From Oscillospiraceae bacterium (lineage in GTDB: Bacteria > Bacillota > Clostridia > Oscillospirales > Ruminococcaceae): DNA of 64,000 nt. The stretch covers positions 1-64,000 of the forward strand of contig JAGAWT010000022.1 of the NCBI GenBank assembly GCA_018110985.1, read 5' to 3'. The position numbers and the translations under genes were made by a program. Below, piece after piece: positions 49,660 to 57,381 of the stretch; position 1 is the stretch's first letter; the number at the start of each line of letters is the position of its first letter. Below the pieces are notes generated by a model. The model worked only from the letters and a program-made list of their open reading frames with translations. It ran no database searches and had not been told where the DNA came from.

Positions 49660-50469
49660 TTACCTCCCGATAATATCCTTCAGGGCCTCCACAGCAGCAG
49701 CAAATGCAGTAAGGCTGTCCTTATAGCAGTAGTCCATCTTTGTCTTTTCCTCTCCCTCAAGCCTGTCAAAGCCTTCAAAGACCGACAGATGAGGCTCCAC
49801 CGTCAGCACGCTCCCTTTATATCTGGAAATAAGGTAGGGGACATTTCCCTCTCCCTTTCCCGCCGGGACCACCGAACCGTCGGAAAGCGCATCCTTGATG
49901 TGCATATACTCCACATAGGGAGAAAGCAGCTCCCACGCCTCCTTGGTGTCCTGTCCGCACTGAACGAAGTTTGCGGGATCGAATACGGCTCTGAGCTCCG
50001 GCAGCGCCTTATGTATCTCCAGACACTTGGGAGCCGTGTCACCGTAGATGCCTTTTTCGTTCTCATGGCACAGTATGACATCACTGCCCTTTGCGGCATC
50101 TATGAAGCCTTTCAGCCCTTCAAGAACGGGTCCTGCCTCCGAAGTGCCGTAAAAGCTGAACAGCCTTATATGCTTTGCACCCAGTATGTCCGCAGTTTCA
50201 AGGGCATTTTTGAATTTTTCCGTGTGGGGATAAAGGTCCTCATTTATGCCGATCTTCCCGAAGGGTGAACCCAATGACCATACGGCAAGGCCTTTATCCT
50301 CCAGCCTTTTTCTTATCTCCCTTGCCTTTTCCTTTGTTATGTCCGCAATGTTTTCTCCGTCTACTCCCCTTATCTCCAGATACTCCACGCCGTTATCCAG
50401 CATGGCGCTTATCTGCCCGTCAAGAGAGGATGAAGCCTCATCCGCAAAAGCTGAAATGATATATTTCAT
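49660..50469 (-). CDS. Sugar phosphate isomerase/epimerase-like TIM barrel
   Basis: A 269-aa xylose-isomerase-like TIM-barrel protein (AP endonuclease 2 superfamily, IolE/IolI relatives). Typical pieces are FADEASSSLDGQISAMLDNGVEYLEIRG, LGAKHIRLFSFYG, LCHENEKGIYGDT with a metal Glu, AVFDPANFVQCG, and EYMHIKDAL with His. It probably isomerises or epimerises the sugar derivative oxidised by the Gfo/Idh/MocA partner. Promoter and palindromic operator lie directly upstream, shared with the AraC gene. Confidence 0.84.
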   Translation of the reverse strand: MKYIISAFADEASSSLDGQISAMLDNGVEYLEIRGVDGENIADITKEKAREIRKRLEDKGLAVWSLGSPFGKIGINEDLYPHTEKFKNALETADILGAKHIRLFSFYGTSEAGPVLEGLKGFIDAAKGSDVILCHENEKGIYGDTAPKCLEIHKALPELRAVFDPANFVQCGQDTKEAWELLSPYVEYMHIKDALSDGSVVPAGKGEGNVPYLISRYKGSVLTVEPHLSVFEGFDRLEGEEKTKMDYCYKDSLTAFAAAVEALKDIIGR

Positions 50470-50502
50470 AGGATCGTCCCCCGTTTTTTATTTGTTGATA
50501 AG

Positions 50503-50531
50503 ATGATACCACAGTTTTATTTGCATTACAA
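50503..50531 (-). promoter_or_regulatory. Promoter of the isomerase-oxidoreductase operon
   Basis: On the minus strand TTGTAA (50531-50526) and TATCAT (50508-50503) are 17 bp apart; the -35 box lies inside the palindrome at 50520-50538. Confidence 0.6.
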
Positions 50532-50538
50532 TTGCAAA
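50520..50538. promoter_or_regulatory. Operator candidate between divergent araC-type and isomerase genes
   Basis: TTTGCA (50520-50525) and TGCAAA (50533-50538) are inverted half-sites 7 bp apart, with a third TTGCAAAT at 50554-50561 that forms the -35 box of the regulator gene. A single AraC-type protein bound here could control both directions. Confidence 0.55.
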
Positions 50539-50553
50539 AATCATCAAAACATA

Positions 50554-50582
50554 TTGCAAATCCAAGCATGATATGTTAGAAT
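50554..50582 (+). promoter_or_regulatory. Promoter of the AraC-family regulator gene
   Basis: TTGCAA (50554-50559) and TAGAAT (50577-50582) with a 17-bp spacer, 22 bp before the GTG start. Confidence 0.65.
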
Positions 50583-50604
50583 AAAAAACAGGGAGTGGTG
50601 AAAA

Positions 50605-51399
50605 GTGAACATACTCAGAGAATACGAAGGCTCAGGGATATACACCCGATACGCAGCAGACGAATGTCCGGACACGTCTGTTTTCTCCTTTCATGTCCAT
50701 GACAGGTGTGAGATCTACTACTTTGTTTCGGGAAATGCGGAGTACCTTGTGGAGGGCTCCGTATATCCTCTTAAAAAGGGGGATCTGCTGATAATGCGAC
50801 CGGGGGAGGCTCACTGCGCCCATCTGCTGAGCAGCGCTCCCTATGAACGCTATGCAGTGAATTTCCAGCTGTCCATCCTTGACTTCATAGACCCTGAAAG
50901 GCGGCTGATGAAGATATACACCGACAGACCCCTGGGCAAAGGGAACCTCTTTTTTACGGAGAAGGCGGAAAGGCATTTTTCTTTTATGTGCGGCAGCTTC
51001 CCCGATGAATACGAACGCAGGCTCGGCATCACATCCACCCTGCTCTTTCTGCTGAGAGACCTGCAAAACAGCTCCTCCGGCACCAATAAAGGCTCCAAGC
51101 CCTCTCTCTCGGAAGATATCGTTGCCTTTGTGAACGATCACCTTTTCGATGAGCTATCCATAGAACTCCTGTCGGATCATTTCTTTCTTAGCAAATCCCA
51201 GTTCGGGCGCATTTTCAGACAAGCCACAGGCGCACCCCCATGGGAATACATAACCGTGAAAAGGCTCACCGCAGCCCGTGCTATGATGCTTGAAGGGTGT
51301 ACCGCCAAAAAAGCCGCAGAGGAATGCGGCTTCGGGGATTATTCCGTGTTTTACCGTGCCTATGTGAAGCGCTACGGGGAAAGCCCCGCCAAGAAATGA
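50605..51399 (+). CDS. AraC-family transcriptional regulator
   Basis: A 264-aa regulator with an N-terminal cupin sugar-sensing domain (SFHVHDRCEIYYFVSG, MRPGEAHCAH) and a C-terminal double HTH (residues ~165-264: LSIELLSDHFFLSKSQFGRIFRQATG, AAEECGFGDYSVFYRAYVKRYGESP). GTG start behind GGGAGTGGTG. Divergent from the isomerase/oxidoreductase operon with shared half-sites between them, so it most likely activates that operon when its sugar is present. Confidence 0.9.
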   Translation: MNILREYEGSGIYTRYAADECPDTSVFSFHVHDRCEIYYFVSGNAEYLVEGSVYPLKKGDLLIMRPGEAHCAHLLSSAPYERYAVNFQLSILDFIDPERRLMKIYTDRPLGKGNLFFTEKAERHFSFMCGSFPDEYERRLGITSTLLFLLRDLQNSSSGTNKGSKPSLSEDIVAFVNDHLFDELSIELLSDHFFLSKSQFGRIFRQATGAPPWEYITVKRLTAARAMMLEGCTAKKAAEECGFGDYSVFYRAYVKRYGESPAKK

Positions 51400-51609
51400 T
51401 TTTTGATAAAGCCTTGAAACAGACATGGATCTATGGTAAAATGGATGTGTCGGACACCACAGACACGGTCACCGCAGTACCGGACAGTCAAGCAGACTTT
51501 CTTCGTTTGTATACCCTGTGATGATGTTAAGGGCAGCAAAAACTGCGTTTATACAGATATAGCTATATTCTTTTCCACGCAACACAAAAGTACAGAAAGG
51601 TGCAGACAT

Positions 51610-52191
51610 ATGAAAGTATTGCTTTTCCTCGCCAAAGGCTTTGAGACAATGGAAGCCAGCGTATTCGTTGATGTATTCGGCTGGGCTAAGATCTCTTACG
51701 GATATGATGTTGAGGTAGTCACTTGCGGTGTACAGGAAACCGTTACAAGTGCCTTTGGCATTCCCGTTAAGGTCGATGTCCTGTTATCAGATGTATTTTC
51801 TGATGAGTATGATGCTTTGGCTATACCGGGCGGCTTTGAAGAATACGGGTTTTATGATGAAGCGTTTTCTGCAGAAGTTGGCAAGTTGATTAACGACTTT
51901 GATACCTGTAATAAAGCGATAGCATCAATCTGCGTCGGAGCGCTTGCACTTGCTCACAGCGGAATACTAAGAGGGAGAAAAGCAACAACCTATCACCTTA
52001 ATGGTGGAATAAGGCAGAAACAGCTTGCTGCATATGATGTTGAGGTCATAAATGAACCTATGGTCATTGATAATAATATAATAACCTCTTATTGCCCGCA
52101 AACAGCTCCGTATGTAGCGTTTGATCTTCTTGAAAAACTTGTTGGAACTGAGAAAATGCTGATTGTTAAAACTGCTATGGGATTTGAATAA
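51610..52191 (+). CDS. DJ-1/PfpI family protein
   Basis: A 193-aa protein of the DJ-1/ThiJ/PfpI superfamily. LLFLAKGFETMEASVF holds the conserved Glu of the active site and ASICVGALALAHSGIL the reactive Cys at the nucleophile elbow; YHLNGG follows. Members are glyoxalases, chaperones or amidases; the YajL-like layout suggests a stress or glyoxal role. AAAGGTG precedes ATG 51610. It opens the AT-richer accessory block and is followed after 3 bp by a tiny open frame. Confidence 0.85.
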   Translation: MKVLLFLAKGFETMEASVFVDVFGWAKISYGYDVEVVTCGVQETVTSAFGIPVKVDVLLSDVFSDEYDALAIPGGFEEYGFYDEAFSAEVGKLINDFDTCNKAIASICVGALALAHSGILRGRKATTYHLNGGIRQKQLAAYDVEVINEPMVIDNNIITSYCPQTAPYVAFDLLEKLVGTEKMLIVKTAMGFE

Positions 52192-52194
52192 CTT

Positions 52195-52305
52195 ATGAAG
52201 CACTGTTTTGAAATCGACAAAATAGCGAGGAAAGCTCTGACGAATATGGTGATGGAGAAGTCAAAGGACTATCCTGAGCCGAAGCCGGAGTTTATGCAAT
52301 TATAG
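52195..52305 (+). CDS. Short open frame, possible gene remnant
   Basis: A 36-codon frame (MKHCFEIDKIARKAL...) starting 3 bp after the DJ-1 stop. It has no good ribosome site of its own, and its end carries the GGAGAG site of the next gene. It reads like the C-terminal end of a larger helical protein left after a deletion, or a coupling peptide. I do not recognise a family. Confidence 0.35.
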   Translation: MKHCFEIDKIARKALTNMVMEKSKDYPEPKPEFMQL

Positions 52306-52316
52306 GAGAGAAAAAT

Positions 52317-53066
52317 ATGATATTTCATACATTTGGAAACAGTGAAAATAATGCTGTTATACTTATTCACGGAATGCTTAATCCGTGGCAGATATGGGAA
52401 GATGCTGTGTCTGTTCTGTCGAAAGACTACTTTGTAATCGTTCCCGAACTTGATGCACATACCGAGGATAAGCCCAGCCGCTTTACATCGGTAGAGAAGG
52501 AAGCAGAGCAGTTAAGGGATTATCTGGTTAAAAATCATAACGGGGAGCTTTATGCCTTGTGCGGTCTGTCAATGGGCGGACGAATCGCTGCCACGCTTGC
52601 GGGTATGGATGGCATAAAAACAAAGCACCTTGTTCTTGACGGCGCACCCTTGAAGAAAATGCCGAAGATTCTTATCGGTTTCATGAAGAAAAGCTATATC
52701 AGCATCATTGAAAAATCAAAAAAGCGTGATCCGAAAGTGATAGAGAGCTGTAAACGGGATTTTCTCCCCGAAAGATATCATGAATATTTCTTCAGGGTCG
52801 CAGACAATATGGAAAACGAGTCGATAAATAATATACTTGACAGTGTGTTTGGTGAATTCCGGTATAAGACCTATGACAGCGATACAAAGATTCTGTTCAT
52901 GCACGGAACTAAGGGGAACGAGATCGTTTCTAAAAAAGCCGCAATCACAATGAAAGAAGTCAATCCTCAGACAGAGATACGCTGCTTTGACGGCTACGCA
53001 CACGCCCAGCTTGCCTGTTTTGAGCCGCAGAACTGGATAAAGGAAGTATCGCAGTTCTTAGCATAA
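52317..53066 (+). CDS. Alpha/beta hydrolase
   Basis: A 249-aa alpha/beta-hydrolase. HGMLNPWQIW gives the oxyanion region, GLSMGGRIA the nucleophile Ser, and the Asp/His pair is probably in LFMHGTKGNE and FDGYAHAQ. It has the same length as, and general resemblance to, the hydrolase at 14227, though the two differ in sequence, so they may act on related esters. TAGGAGAG lies 7 bp before the ATG. Next gene is a second hydrolase, 14 bp away. Confidence 0.78.
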   Translation: MIFHTFGNSENNAVILIHGMLNPWQIWEDAVSVLSKDYFVIVPELDAHTEDKPSRFTSVEKEAEQLRDYLVKNHNGELYALCGLSMGGRIAATLAGMDGIKTKHLVLDGAPLKKMPKILIGFMKKSYISIIEKSKKRDPKVIESCKRDFLPERYHEYFFRVADNMENESINNILDSVFGEFRYKTYDSDTKILFMHGTKGNEIVSKKAAITMKEVNPQTEIRCFDGYAHAQLACFEPQNWIKEVSQFLA

Positions 53067-53080
53067 AAGGACGGGTAAAA

Positions 53081-53914
53081 ATGAAAGCTAAGTTCAGAAA
53101 AGATCTGGAATTTGTTCGGATAAACGGTCATAGGCTGCATATTTTCAGATGCGGTGATGAGAGTAAGCCGAAGCTCGTATTTATGTCAGGCTCAGGCACG
53201 GTTGCACCCATGTATGATTTCAAGGTCTTATACAAAAAGCTGCTTGACGATTTTCGGATAATCGTGATAGAGAAGTTCGGCTATGGTTATTCCGAACTGT
53301 ATGAATGTCCGTGTGATATAGATTCGGTCGTATCCTATCAGAAACAGGCTTTGGAAATGATAGGTGAAAAAGCTCCGTATATACTTCTCCCCCATTCAAT
53401 GAGCGGAATAGAAGCTATACGGTGGAAACAGATGTATCCGGACGATATAAAGGCGATGATCGGGCTTGATATGGCAACTCCGCTCACATATATGGAATGG
53501 AGCGATAAAGATATAAAAAAGCGTATAGACCTTATGCAGAAACTTAAGAAGCTCAATGATCATGGGCTGATGTTCTGGTACCCTGTAAACAAGAGAAGTC
53601 TGAGCAAGGACGAAATACAGCAGCTTGACCTTCTTAAAAGGCGCAATCTGATGAACAGATGCTATGTCAATGAAGCAAGGCAGGTCAAGAAAAATGCAAA
53701 GATCGTTGTCAAATCGGGAAAGGCGGAGTGTCCGACTTTAATGTTTGTATCTGACGGAAAACAGACATCACCGAACTGGATAAAGAATTCGCAAAAGTAT
53801 GCCAAATCGGTAAATGCCGAGACTGTTCTGCTGGATTGCGGGCATTATATCCATTATTATGAAAGCGACAAGATCAGCTCAAAGATAAAAGCCTTTCTCT
53901 CAAAATTGGATTGA
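53081..53914 (+). CDS. Alpha/beta hydrolase
   Basis: A 277-aa alpha/beta-hydrolase of a different subgroup. MSGSGTVAPMYDF supplies the oxyanion region, LLPHSMSGIEAIRW the nucleophile Ser (SMSG), and LLDCGHYIHYYESDK the catalytic His, with Asp in LMFVSDGK. Esterase or lactonase-like; substrate unknown. Co-directional with its neighbours, separated from the preceding gene by 14 bp and from the polymerase gene by 49 bp. Confidence 0.78.
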   Translation: MKAKFRKDLEFVRINGHRLHIFRCGDESKPKLVFMSGSGTVAPMYDFKVLYKKLLDDFRIIVIEKFGYGYSELYECPCDIDSVVSYQKQALEMIGEKAPYILLPHSMSGIEAIRWKQMYPDDIKAMIGLDMATPLTYMEWSDKDIKKRIDLMQKLKKLNDHGLMFWYPVNKRSLSKDEIQQLDLLKRRNLMNRCYVNEARQVKKNAKIVVKSGKAECPTLMFVSDGKQTSPNWIKNSQKYAKSVNAETVLLDCGHYIHYYESDKISSKIKAFLSKLD

Positions 53915-53963
53915 AAATATTGTTACCATAATACAGCATATTTGAACGAAAGGACGGTGAACC

Positions 53964-55457
53964 ATGGACAAGGTATATGTAGCGATAGACCTCAAATCAT
54001 TTTATGCTTCGGTAGAGTGTGCAGAGCTTGGGCTTGATCCGCTGAACACAAATCTTGTGGTAGCAGATAAGAGCCGTACCGAAAAGACAATATGCCTTGC
54101 CGTTTCGCCGTCACTCAAAAGCTATGGTATTTCGGGCAGAGCAAGGCTGTTTGAGGTCGTACAGCGTGTGAAAGAAGTCAATGAGCAGCGGCAGCGGAAA
54201 GCTCCCCACAGACAGCTTACGGACAAGAGCTTCATTTACTCGGAGCTTATTTCAAACCCTTACCTCGCCGTTGATTATGTGGTGGCAACTCCGAAAATGG
54301 CGCACTATATGAAAGTTAGCGCCGATATTTACGGCATTTACCTGAAATACGTTGCTCCGGAAGATATTTTCGCATACTCGGTGGACGAGGTTTTCATTGA
54401 TGCCACAGGGTATCTTGGCACCTATCACACGGACGGTCACGGTTTTGCCCGTATGCTGATACAAGATGTGCTTGACACAACGGGTATCACGGCTACGGCA
54501 GGAGTCGGCACAAATATGTTTCTGTGCAAGGTCGCTATGGATATTGTGGCGAAGCATATCCCTGCGGACAAAGACGGTGTGCGTATCGCAGAGCTTGACG
54601 AGCAGACCTTCAAGGATAAATGGTGGCCGCACAAACCGATCACGGACTTCTGGAGAGTGGGCGCAGGCACGGCAAAGCGCCTTGAAACGCTCCATATCTA
54701 CACAATGGGCGATATTGCGAGATATTCCCTTGACCGCTGTCATATCGGCAAGCTGTATAAGCTACTCGGCAAAAATGCGGAGCTGCTGATAGATCATGCG
54801 TGGGGCATTGAACCTACTACCATAGCCGATGTGAAAGCCTACAAGCCGTCAAACAATAGTATCACATCGGGGCAGGTGCTTCAAGAGCCTTGCGGCTATG
54901 AGCGCACACGGCTGATCGTGTGGGAAATGGCGGATATGCTCTCCCTCGACTTGGTGGACAAGGGGCTTGTGACAAATCAGATAGTGCTGACCATCGGCTA
55001 TGACCGTGAAAGCCTTGCGGACGGTCACTACCGGGGCGAAGTGGTTTCCGACCGCTACGGCAGACAAGTTCCGAAACACGCCCACGGTACGCAGAATCTT
55101 GATAAGCACACATCGTCCACAAGAAAAATGATCGATGCGACAATGACGCTCTTTGACCGTATCTTTGATAAAACTCTGCTTGCAAGGCGGATAAACCTTG
55201 TTGCCTGCAATGTCATCAGGGAAAGCGATGTACCTGAGAGCGAGAGCTACGAACAGCTTTCCCTGTTCGATACGGAGGAAACGATTGGGGACCGTGCGGA
55301 CGATGAGAAGGCGCTTGAAAAAGAGAGGGCATTGCAGGAAGCGATGCTCACGATAAAGCACAAATTCGGAAAGAATGCCGTTCTGAAAGGCACGAACTTC
55401 ACAGAGGGTGCAACGGCAAAGGAGCGTAATTCCCAGATTGGTGGGCACAAGGCTTGA
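53964..55457 (+). CDS. Y-family DNA polymerase (UmuC/DinB-like)
   Basis: A 497-aa translesion polymerase. AIDLKSFYASVEC (catalytic Asp8, steric-gate region), IFAYSVDEVFID (catalytic Asp and Glu), an HhH thumb region (ATAGVGTNMFLCKVAMDIVAKH), and a C-terminal sliding-clamp motif QLSLF. The fusion of a little-finger domain and the long C-terminal tail is typical of the plasmid and phage-borne UmuC-like group in Firmicutes, which pairs with YolD-like proteins; one is encoded 700 bp downstream. It copies damaged DNA with mutations. A GAAAGGACGGTG site precedes the ATG. Confidence 0.9.
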   Translation: MDKVYVAIDLKSFYASVECAELGLDPLNTNLVVADKSRTEKTICLAVSPSLKSYGISGRARLFEVVQRVKEVNEQRQRKAPHRQLTDKSFIYSELISNPYLAVDYVVATPKMAHYMKVSADIYGIYLKYVAPEDIFAYSVDEVFIDATGYLGTYHTDGHGFARMLIQDVLDTTGITATAGVGTNMFLCKVAMDIVAKHIPADKDGVRIAELDEQTFKDKWWPHKPITDFWRVGAGTAKRLETLHIYTMGDIARYSLDRCHIGKLYKLLGKNAELLIDHAWGIEPTTIADVKAYKPSNNSITSGQVLQEPCGYERTRLIVWEMADMLSLDLVDKGLVTNQIVLTIGYDRESLADGHYRGEVVSDRYGRQVPKHAHGTQNLDKHTSSTRKMIDATMTLFDRIFDKTLLARRINLVACNVIRESDVPESESYEQLSLFDTEETIGDRADDEKALEKERALQEAMLTIKHKFGKNAVLKGTNFTEGATAKERNSQIGGHKA

Positions 55458-55536
55458 AAAGAGTAGGATACATGATTAATGAGTTTGTTAAATCGCAGAT
55501 AATGAGATAAAACGCTGTTCAACGGAGAGATGCTAT

Positions 55537-56130
55537 ATGATCAATATAAACGAGGGCTATCTTAAAGAAACTGAAACGATCGATTACAAGAATCCGATCA
55601 TACAGGATAAGGTTGAAGAAATTAAGCGCATTTCGCAGTCACAATTGAGTTACATTGAAAATGCATACAGATTTGTAAGGGATGAAATACCTCATTCGTG
55701 GGACATCAGATCAGAAATTGTATCTCGCAAAGCAAGTGAGGTTCTGATAAACAAAACGGGTATCTGTTGGACAAAATCCTGCCTGCTTGCAGCATTGCTG
55801 CGAGCGAATGGAATCCCGGCAGGGATCTCCTATCAATCCCTTACAAGAGCTGATGACGATGACAGCGAGGGATATATTATTCATGCCCTCAACACTGTAT
55901 TTATAAAAGAACTGAATAAGTGGATAAGGCTGGATGCAAGAGGAAATAAGGAGAATGTTCATGCTGAGTTTTCGCTATATGAAGAAAGATTGGCTTTTCC
56001 GATAAGAACCCAATTTGGCGAAGTTGATTATAGAGATAATAATACGGATTTAGATGAACGGTTGATTACTATATTGAAAGAAAGCAAGAGAATTCTGGAG
56101 GTTTCAGCAAACTTTAATATGTATGAATAG
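55537..56130 (+). CDS. Transglutaminase-like protein
   Basis: A 197-aa protein with a transglutaminase-like cysteine protease core: KTGICWTKSCLLAALLRANGIPAG (catalytic Cys in GIC), IIHALNTVFI (His) and WIRLDARGN (Asp). No signal peptide, so cytosolic. It has been inserted between the Y-family polymerase and its YolD-like companion, which are normally neighbours. The gene is more AT-rich than the flanks (many AAA/ATA/GAA codons). Protease or amide-bond activity is inferred. Confidence 0.8.
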   Translation: MININEGYLKETETIDYKNPIIQDKVEEIKRISQSQLSYIENAYRFVRDEIPHSWDIRSEIVSRKASEVLINKTGICWTKSCLLAALLRANGIPAGISYQSLTRADDDDSEGYIIHALNTVFIKELNKWIRLDARGNKENVHAEFSLYEERLAFPIRTQFGEVDYRDNNTDLDERLITILKESKRILEVSANFNMYE

Positions 56131-56169
56131 CACAACTTCCTGTTCTTTAGGCAAAGAGGTGAACCCACT

Positions 56170-56586
56170 ATGCCCGATAATTACGACGATATAAAACACC
56201 TCTCCCGTCCGCAGTATGACGATCTGCCCCCGATGTCAATGCACGACAGGGCGGCACAGTTCTCGCCCTTTGCGGCACTTGTTGGCTATGATGATGCCGT
56301 TGCCGAGACTGCAAGGCTGACCGACAAAAGGATAGAGCTTTCCGAAGAGCACATGGAGGAACTGGACCGCATCACAGCCGGTATAAGGGAGATCATAGAC
56401 ACACGCCCCCTCCTGACCCTTACCCGCTTTGTCCCCGACAAAAGAAAGGATGGAGGCAGCTATGTTGACTTTACGGGGGAACTGCGGCGTATTGACGACA
56501 TACAAAGGCTGTTTATCTTCACCGACAAAACAGAGATACCCATGGATGACATAATAGCCATAAGACAGGGCAGCGGGCAGGGATAA
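56170..56586 (+). CDS. YolD-like protein
   Basis: A 138-aa protein matching the YolD-like family, which in Firmicutes accompanies UmuC-type polymerases. Typical are the N-terminal PMSMHDRAAQFSPFAALVGYDDAVAETARLT and the C-terminal beta segment ending in IPMDDIIAIR. YolD acts like UmuD in binding or controlling the polymerase. Ribosome site AGAGGTG 11 bp upstream of ATG 56170. Confidence 0.82.
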   Translation: MPDNYDDIKHLSRPQYDDLPPMSMHDRAAQFSPFAALVGYDDAVAETARLTDKRIELSEEHMEELDRITAGIREIIDTRPLLTLTRFVPDKRKDGGSYVDFTGELRRIDDIQRLFIFTDKTEIPMDDIIAIRQGSGQG

Positions 56587-56618
56587 GCGCTGCCCGCAAA
56601 GAAAACAGGGGTGATAAG

Positions 56619-57338
56619 ATGAAAAAGGAGATACTGAGATTTCTGGGGCGGGGCTCCGATCTTTCCGATGAACAGAACTGCGCATTCTTTACACAGGAAA
56701 ACGAGCTTGTTCTCATCGGCTGCGGCGTGACCGCCTTCCACAAGTTAAGGCGGTTCGGTCTTAAGACACTTGCGGGAACCTCTGATGCAGATGTGACCGT
56801 CCTTGTGACTCATACCCATTCCGCCCATACAGGCGGCATACCCATGTTGATACATTATGTGTACTGTATGCTTCACAAAAAGGTGACTGTGATAGCTCCG
56901 TCGGCGGAAGTGGCTGATGATCTGCGGCTCCTCATGGGAAGGCTGAACGGCTGCGAGGATGATGCCTACGATATCATCACCGCAGACAGGGCGGGGCGCA
57001 ACTGGCTGGTACATTCCATCCCCACCGCCCATTCGCCTGAGCTTGAAGGCAGGTGTTTCGGCTATCACCTGCTCATAAACGGCGAAAAGGTGATCTACAC
57101 GGGGGATACTGCGGTCATAGAGCCCTTTCTCCCCTACCTCACCACAGGCTGCTTCCTTTACAGCGATGCTGCCGCTTCTCCCACCACGATCCACATAAAG
57201 GCAGAGGAGCTAGTAAGAAAAACAGTGGGGCACGGGATCCGCCTGTACCTTATGCACACCGATGATGAGGAAACGCTCAGTGCCTATATCAAGGAGCCTT
57301 ATATCCGTTTTGCGCCTTTGTTTGAGGATAAGCAGTAA
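56619..57338 (+). CDS. Metallo-beta-lactamase-fold hydrolase
   Basis: A 239-aa MBL-fold protein. The zinc motif is THTHSAHTGG (~66-75; HxHxxH), followed by IPTAHSPE (third His), YTGDT (bridging Asp) and LYLMHTDDEE (last His). Close to RNase Z/YhfI-like hydrolases, but nuclease, lactonase or phosphodiesterase activity cannot be told apart. 32 bp separate it from the YolD-like gene; a palindromic terminator follows. Confidence 0.8.
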   Translation: MKKEILRFLGRGSDLSDEQNCAFFTQENELVLIGCGVTAFHKLRRFGLKTLAGTSDADVTVLVTHTHSAHTGGIPMLIHYVYCMLHKKVTVIAPSAEVADDLRLLMGRLNGCEDDAYDIITADRAGRNWLVHSIPTAHSPELEGRCFGYHLLINGEKVIYTGDTAVIEPFLPYLTTGCFLYSDAAASPTTIHIKAEELVRKTVGHGIRLYLMHTDDEETLSAYIKEPYIRFAPLFEDKQ

Positions 57339-57343
57339 AATAT

Positions 57344-57371
57344 CACGGGCGGGTCAGACGACCCGCCCGTG
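57344..57371. terminator. Terminator between convergent MBL and sensor-GGDEF genes
   Basis: CACGGGCGGGT (57344-57354) and ACCCGCCCGTG (57361-57371) form a perfect 11-bp GC-rich stem with a 6-nt loop. T-runs on both sides are short. Confidence 0.7.
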
Positions 57372-57381
57372 TCCGTTCCTG

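Noticed and set aside
52195-52305. New small toxin or antitoxin gene
   Set aside because: No partner gene, no own ribosome site, and the sequence reads like the tail of a larger protein; kept only as a low-confidence open frame.
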